A stretch of DNA of 10,632 nucleotides, taken from Comamonadaceae bacterium. GTDB taxonomy: Bacteria; Pseudomonadota; Gammaproteobacteria; Burkholderiales; Burkholderiaceae_C. Shown one piece after another: positions 7,655 through 10,632 of the stretch. The stretch is taken from positions 1 to 10,632 of the forward strand of contig CANJXV010000066.1 in NCBI GenBank assembly GCA_947478935.1. The letters are read 5' to 3'. The first letter of the stretch is position 1; every line of letters begins with the position of its first letter. The position numbers and the translations under genes were made by a program. The notes beneath the pieces were generated by a model, which was not told the DNA's origin, did not search any database, and worked only from the letters and a program-made list of their open reading frames with translations.

Positions 7655-8662
7655 ATGCGCTGGGTTTTGGTTGGTGCCAGTACGATTGCTGGCGAGTGGA
7701 TGGTCGGCGCCATCCGGGCGGTGGGTGACGAGGTGGTGGCGGTGGTCTCAGGCGACCTGCAACGCGCTAAAGACTTTGCCGCCCAGCACGGTATACCCCA
7801 CGCCCTGACGGATGAAAAAGCCTACCCCGCCCTGGGCGTGGACGCCGTGTATATCTCCAGCACCAATGAAAAACACGAGGCATCCACCCTGTTTGCAGCC
7901 GCCCAAGGCTGCCACGTGCTTTGCGAAAAACCCCTGGCCACCAGCCTGGACGCTGCCATCCGCATGGTGCGGGCTTGCCGCAGTGCTGGCGTGGTCATGG
8001 GCACCAACCACCATTTGCGCCACAACGGCCCGCACCGCACCATGCGCGAACACCTGCGCGCCGGTACGCTGGGCAAGGTCGTGGCGGCGCGCATGCAGCA
8101 CTCGGTGTATTTACCCGCGCATCTGCAAGGCTGGCGGCTGGACAATCCCGCCGCAGGCGGCGGTGTGGTGCTGGACATCGTGGTGCATAACGCAGATTCA
8201 TTAGCCTTTTTGCTGGGCGAATACCCGGTGGAAGTCTGCGCCATGGTGTCCAACAGCGGTATGGCCCAGGGCCTGGAGGACAACGCCATGTCCGTCTGGC
8301 GCTTTGCCAGCGGCATCACCGCGTCCAGCCACCAGGGCTTTAACACGCCCTACGCGGCCACCGGCCTAGAGCTGCACGGCACCCGCGCCAGCCTGCACGG
8401 CAACGGCATGATGAGCCAGCAACCCAGCGGCGACTTGGTGCTCAATAGCGAGCGCGGCAGCGAAGTGCTGCCGGTGCAACGCGCCAATTTGTATGAAGTG
8501 TGTCTGCAGGAAATGCACCGCGCCATCCGGGGCGAGCCGCACGAAATGGCCGATGGCGTGGCCGGGGCCAAATCCCTGGCAGTGGCCCTGGCAGTGCTGG
8601 AAAGCGCCCATACCGGGCGGCAGATGGCGGTGGCGGATGTGGATGCGTTGTTAGGAAATTAG
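7655..8662 (+). CDS. afr: Gfo/Idh/MocA oxidoreductase, 1,5-anhydro-D-fructose reductase-like
   Basis: A 335-residue NAD(P)-dependent reductase with an N-terminal Rossmann domain and a C-terminal alpha/beta catalytic domain. The start is fixed by AGGAGA at 7643-7648, six bases before ATG. Several motifs match what I recall of Sinorhizobium morelense 1,5-anhydro-D-fructose reductase, the enzyme that makes 1,5-anhydro-D-mannitol with NADPH: GASTIA at residues 7-12 in place of the usual GxGxxG, GTNHHLR at 116-122, and YLPAHLQGWRL at 152-162. The cofactor residues of that enzyme (S10, A13, S33, R38, from memory) correspond to S9, A12, S32 and R37 here. The catalytic K94, D176 and H180 correspond to K92 (in CEKPL), D174 and H178. 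Three consecutive in-frame stops (TAG TAG TAA) end the gene. Family is certain; AFR specificity is likely but untested. Confidence 0.85.
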   Translation: MRWVLVGASTIAGEWMVGAIRAVGDEVVAVVSGDLQRAKDFAAQHGIPHALTDEKAYPALGVDAVYISSTNEKHEASTLFAAAQGCHVLCEKPLATSLDAAIRMVRACRSAGVVMGTNHHLRHNGPHRTMREHLRAGTLGKVVAARMQHSVYLPAHLQGWRLDNPAAGGGVVLDIVVHNADSLAFLLGEYPVEVCAMVSNSGMAQGLEDNAMSVWRFASGITASSHQGFNTPYAATGLELHGTRASLHGNGMMSQQPSGDLVLNSERGSEVLPVQRANLYEVCLQEMHRAIRGEPHEMADGVAGAKSLAVALAVLESAHTGRQMAVADVDALLGN

Positions 8663-8739
8663 TAGTAAGCAGCAAGTTCTGCCCGAAGCCGTGGATGTAT
8701 TGAATTTTGTGTAAACGGACTTAAGGTGTCCTGGGCCAT

Positions 8740-8752
8740 GTGTTGACAACAC
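8740..8752. repeat. Perfect 13-bp inverted repeat in the convergent gap
   Basis: GTGTTG and CAACAC flank a single A, and the repeat contains TTGACA (8743-8748). I found no -10 box 16-18 bases downstream, so it is not called a promoter. It lies between the ends of two converging genes, where operators are uncommon. Role unknown. Confidence 0.4.
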
Positions 8753-8789
8753 GAAACTAGGCCACTGATCAGCGGCTGGCTCTTGCTCC

Positions 8790-8845
8790 AAAAAGCAGGC
8801 GATTAATCGTTTTAAAACGATACAGATGCATCGCATCAAACCTGC
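8790..8845 (-). terminator. Structured element / candidate terminator for the isomerase operon
   Basis: Read on the minus strand, downstream of the isomerase stop, the outer arms GCAGG (8841-8845) and CCTGC (8795-8799) can pair. They enclose the hairpin GATGC-GAT-GCATC (8825-8837) and the perfect 16-bp palindrome ATCGTTTTAAAACGAT (8806-8821). Five T (8790-8794) follow immediately. The layout fits a branched intrinsic terminator or a structured 3' UTR. The individual stems are short and partly A-T rich, so confidence is moderate. The palindrome could instead be a protein-binding site. Confidence 0.4.
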
Positions 8846-8883
8846 AAGTTAGGCCTGCGTGCGAAACCTACGAGGCTTGTAGC

Positions 8884-10062
8884 TCAATCCCGCAAACCAC
8901 CCGCCTGCATCACATCCCAGCAGGCGCCCATGGTGTGGTAGTCGGTTTTACCGGCGGGGGACTTGGTGTTTTCTAGCTTGCTCCCGTCGGCGGACAGGAT
9001 GCGGAACCAGGCACCGTAGCGGTGGTCCACCATGTGTTGCCAGCTCCATTGCCAGATGCGGGTGTATTGGTCCAGATACGCTTGCTTGCCGGTAGCGCGC
9101 CACAGGCGCCAGGCAGCGGCGAAGGACTCGGCCTGCACCCAGAAATATTTATCGCTGTCGCAGTGTTTGAAATCCGGGTCAAAGCCATAGACCAGGCCGC
9201 CGTGTTGCGCGTCCCAGCCGTGTAGGTAGGCGGCGCTTTGCAGCGCTTCTGCGCGTTGCAGCCAGCGGGGGTTGGACTGGTGCTGCCAGGCGATCATCAG
9301 CAGCTTGGCCCACTCGGTTTGGTGGCCGGTCTGAAAACCCCAGGGCTTGAAAATATTGCCAGGGTTGTCACGGTTGTAGTCCCAATCGAGCGACCAGTCC
9401 TGGCGGTAATGCTCCCACACCAGTCCATGCGACAGCGCGGCCAGCTCAAACGCAAAGCGCTCTATCAGCAACACCGCGCGGTCCCAGTAGCGCAGCTCGC
9501 CGGTGAATTCAAAAGCCGTTAAACAGGCCTCGCACATATGCATATTGGCGTTCTGGCCTCGGTAATCGATCAGTACGCCTTCGGGGGTGATCTCATCGGC
9601 ATAGGCGCGCGAATCTTCCTGAAAAAACGCCGCGTTCATCTGGTCAAAGGCCTGGCCCACCGCCTCGCGCGAGCAGGCGCCGACCCGAAATGCGTGGCTG
9701 TGCGCCAGCAGCACAAAGGCTTGCCCGTAAGCCATGGCGGTCGCGTCTTGCAAGCGGCCCGCCTCCAGCGTCCAGCCATACAAACCGCTGGGCAGGCGAA
9801 AGCTTTGCAAGTGCGCCAGCGCATGGCGCGTCCAATCCAAGTAGTGCGCGCGGCCGGTGTGGTGGTAGGCCATGGACCAGTTAAATACAAAGCGCGTGGC
9901 GCTCACTAGATGGCGGTGCGAGCGTTCGTACACCGTGCCATCGTCCAGAAAATAATGGAAAAAACCACCTTGCGGGTCTAGGGCATTCGGCTCGTAAAAG
10001 GCCAAGGTTTTGTCAATGTGCCCGCTCAAAAAACTGCGGCTGTCAAATTCGGGTGCGTTCAA
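8884..10062 (-). CDS. AGE-superfamily sugar isomerase/epimerase, probable D-mannose isomerase (YihS-like)
   Basis: A 392-residue (alpha/alpha)6-barrel enzyme of the N-acylglucosamine 2-epimerase superfamily, with no signal peptide and so cytoplasmic. The subfamily motifs are those of mannose isomerases rather than true GlcNAc epimerases: HRHLVSATRFVFN with R57, GQNANMHMCEA with H175, FKPWGFQTGHQTEWAK with H247 and E250, and KSPAGKTDYHTMGAC with H376. The Arg and three His are the catalytic residues known for this group, which interconverts mannose and fructose. There is no ATG in frame between the preceding stop and the conserved region. Translation must start at TTG 10060-10062, which has a strong AAGGAG seven bases upstream. 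It follows the aldose 1-epimerase gene with a 15-base gap, so the two form an operon. Mannose is the best-supported substrate; lyxose or a cello-oligosaccharide is less likely. Confidence 0.88.
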   Translation of the reverse strand: MNAPEFDSRSFLSGHIDKTLAFYEPNALDPQGGFFHYFLDDGTVYERSHRHLVSATRFVFNWSMAYHHTGRAHYLDWTRHALAHLQSFRLPSGLYGWTLEAGRLQDATAMAYGQAFVLLAHSHAFRVGACSREAVGQAFDQMNAAFFQEDSRAYADEITPEGVLIDYRGQNANMHMCEACLTAFEFTGELRYWDRAVLLIERFAFELAALSHGLVWEHYRQDWSLDWDYNRDNPGNIFKPWGFQTGHQTEWAKLLMIAWQHQSNPRWLQRAEALQSAAYLHGWDAQHGGLVYGFDPDFKHCDSDKYFWVQAESFAAAWRLWRATGKQAYLDQYTRIWQWSWQHMVDHRYGAWFRILSADGSKLENTKSPAGKTDYHTMGACWDVMQAGGLRD

Positions 10063-10077
10063 GGCATGACTCCTTGT

Positions 10078-10632
10078 CTAAGACGTGAAAGAAAAATCCA
10101 GGGCCAGGCTGTGGCGGTAATCGCGCTGCGGGCCGTACCACACATCGCTGCCCCAGGCCGGGCCGTTGGGCATGTCTTCGGTTTCCAAACACAGGCCGGC
10201 GCCGGGGCTATGGGGCACGCCCAAAGCCGAGCTGCTTGGGCGCAAACCCGCGCTGGCATACAAGTGCAGCAAAGGCCGGTCGGTGCTGACCTGCAGTGCC
10301 AGCCCACCGGCTTGCACTCGGGCCACTGGGCGCAATGCCCCGGCAGCGCTACGCAATACCAAAGCGGCATCCAGATGCGGCACACAAGCAGGCGCAAGGT
10401 TCGCGCCTGCGCGGAAATCAAAACAGCTAGCGTCCACGGGCGCCGCTGGCAAAGGCAGCTCTTGCGCATCCACCGGGTGGTAGCGGTCTGCGTCCACTTG
10501 CAACACATGCTGGTCGATGGTGGCCGCGCCATCAAGGTTCCAGTAACTGTGCTGCACCAGGTTGATGGGGCATTCGGCATCTACGCGGACATCGGCTTGC
10601 CAGACCAGCCGGTCGCCCTCCAAGCGGTACTG
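10078..10632 (-). CDS. galM: Aldose 1-epimerase (mutarotase), GalM family, N terminus beyond the window
   Basis: The C-terminal 184 residues of a mutarotase, which interconverts alpha and beta anomers of free aldoses. The frame is open to base 10632; the TTG at 10621-10623 is internal, not a start. Conserved family features are HSYWNLDG, which carries the catalytic acid histidine, and LCLETEDMPNG, which carries the catalytic base glutamate. Other family-like stretches are LLHLYASAG and the C-terminal RDYRHSLALDFSF. The stop TAG at 10078-10080 is followed at once by the ribosome-binding site of the isomerase gene. A mutarotase beside a mannose isomerase makes sense because the isomerase acts on one ring anomer and a spontaneous anomer mix would limit flux. 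The promoter, and whether it carries the shared operator, lie outside the window. Confidence 0.88.
   Translation of the reverse strand, partial: QYRLEGDRLVWQADVRVDAECPINLVQHSYWNLDGAATIDQHVLQVDADRYHPVDAQELPLPAAPVDASCFDFRAGANLAPACVPHLDAALVLRSAAGALRPVARVQAGGLALQVSTDRPLLHLYASAGLRPSSSALGVPHSPGAGLCLETEDMPNGPAWGSDVWYGPQRDYRHSLALDFSFTS

Noticed and set aside
8710..8717. TGTAAACG, matching the left half of the shared operator
   Set aside because: The right half (GACTTAAG) does not match, and it lies between convergent gene ends rather than before a gene.
8743..8771. TTGACA at 8743-8748 as a promoter -35 box
   Set aside because: No -10-like hexamer lies 16-18 bases downstream (TGATCA is the sequence at 17), and no gene starts after it on that strand.
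10059..10580. 173-codon minus-strand frame overlapping galM
   Set aside because: The overlapping frame carries clear mutarotase motifs; this one is Cys/Trp/Arg-rich shadow sequence.
1..10632. tRNA, rRNA, CRISPR array, insertion sequence or attachment site
   Set aside because: I looked for direct-repeat arrays, transposase motifs with terminal repeats, and tRNA arms, and found none that could be supported.

Overview
The window reads as a Burkholderiales-type betaproteobacterium (Rhodoferax/Comamonadaceae-like is my best guess). This rests on fairly high GC, the codon style, and the gene families present. It is an inference, because no rRNA or other marker gene is in the window. All complete genes but one lie in a single sugar-uptake and sugar-conversion locus. 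The exception in theme is a truncated gene at the left edge.

Layout. 1-774 (+) is the C-terminal part of a vanadium-dependent haloperoxidase/PAP2-family protein. 775-1212 is non-coding and ends in a LacI-type operator. 1213-5297 (+) is a complete CUT1 ABC sugar importer: binding protein, strong intrinsic terminator, two permeases overlapping by 4 bp, then the ATPase. A hairpin at 5308-5329 separates it from a convergent minus-strand pair: a LacI-family regulator (6587-7597) whose 3' end overlaps the start of a DUF1479 (YbiU-like) Fe(II)/2-oxoglutarate oxygenase (5344-6606) by 20 bp. Divergent from the regulator is a Gfo/Idh/MocA reductase strongly resembling 1,5-anhydro-D-fructose reductase (7655-8662). 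A 221-bp convergent gap with palindromes follows. The right edge holds a minus-strand pair: aldose 1-epimerase (runs off the window) and an AGE-superfamily sugar isomerase of mannose-isomerase type (8884-10062).

Regulation. The same 16-bp sequence, a LacI-like imperfect palindrome with a central CG, occurs at 1150-1165 upstream of the transporter and at 7613-7628 between the regulator and the reductase. This ties importer, regulator, oxygenase and reductase into one local regulon with an autoregulated repressor.

Working hypothesis (inference). Imported 1,5-anhydro-D-fructose is reduced to 1,5-anhydro-D-mannitol by the AFR-like enzyme. The DUF1479 oxygenase hydroxylates C1, which would yield D-mannose directly. 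The mutarotase and mannose isomerase then give D-fructose for central metabolism. The oxygenase step is the new and untested part. No kinase, glucan lyase or outer-membrane porin is in the window.
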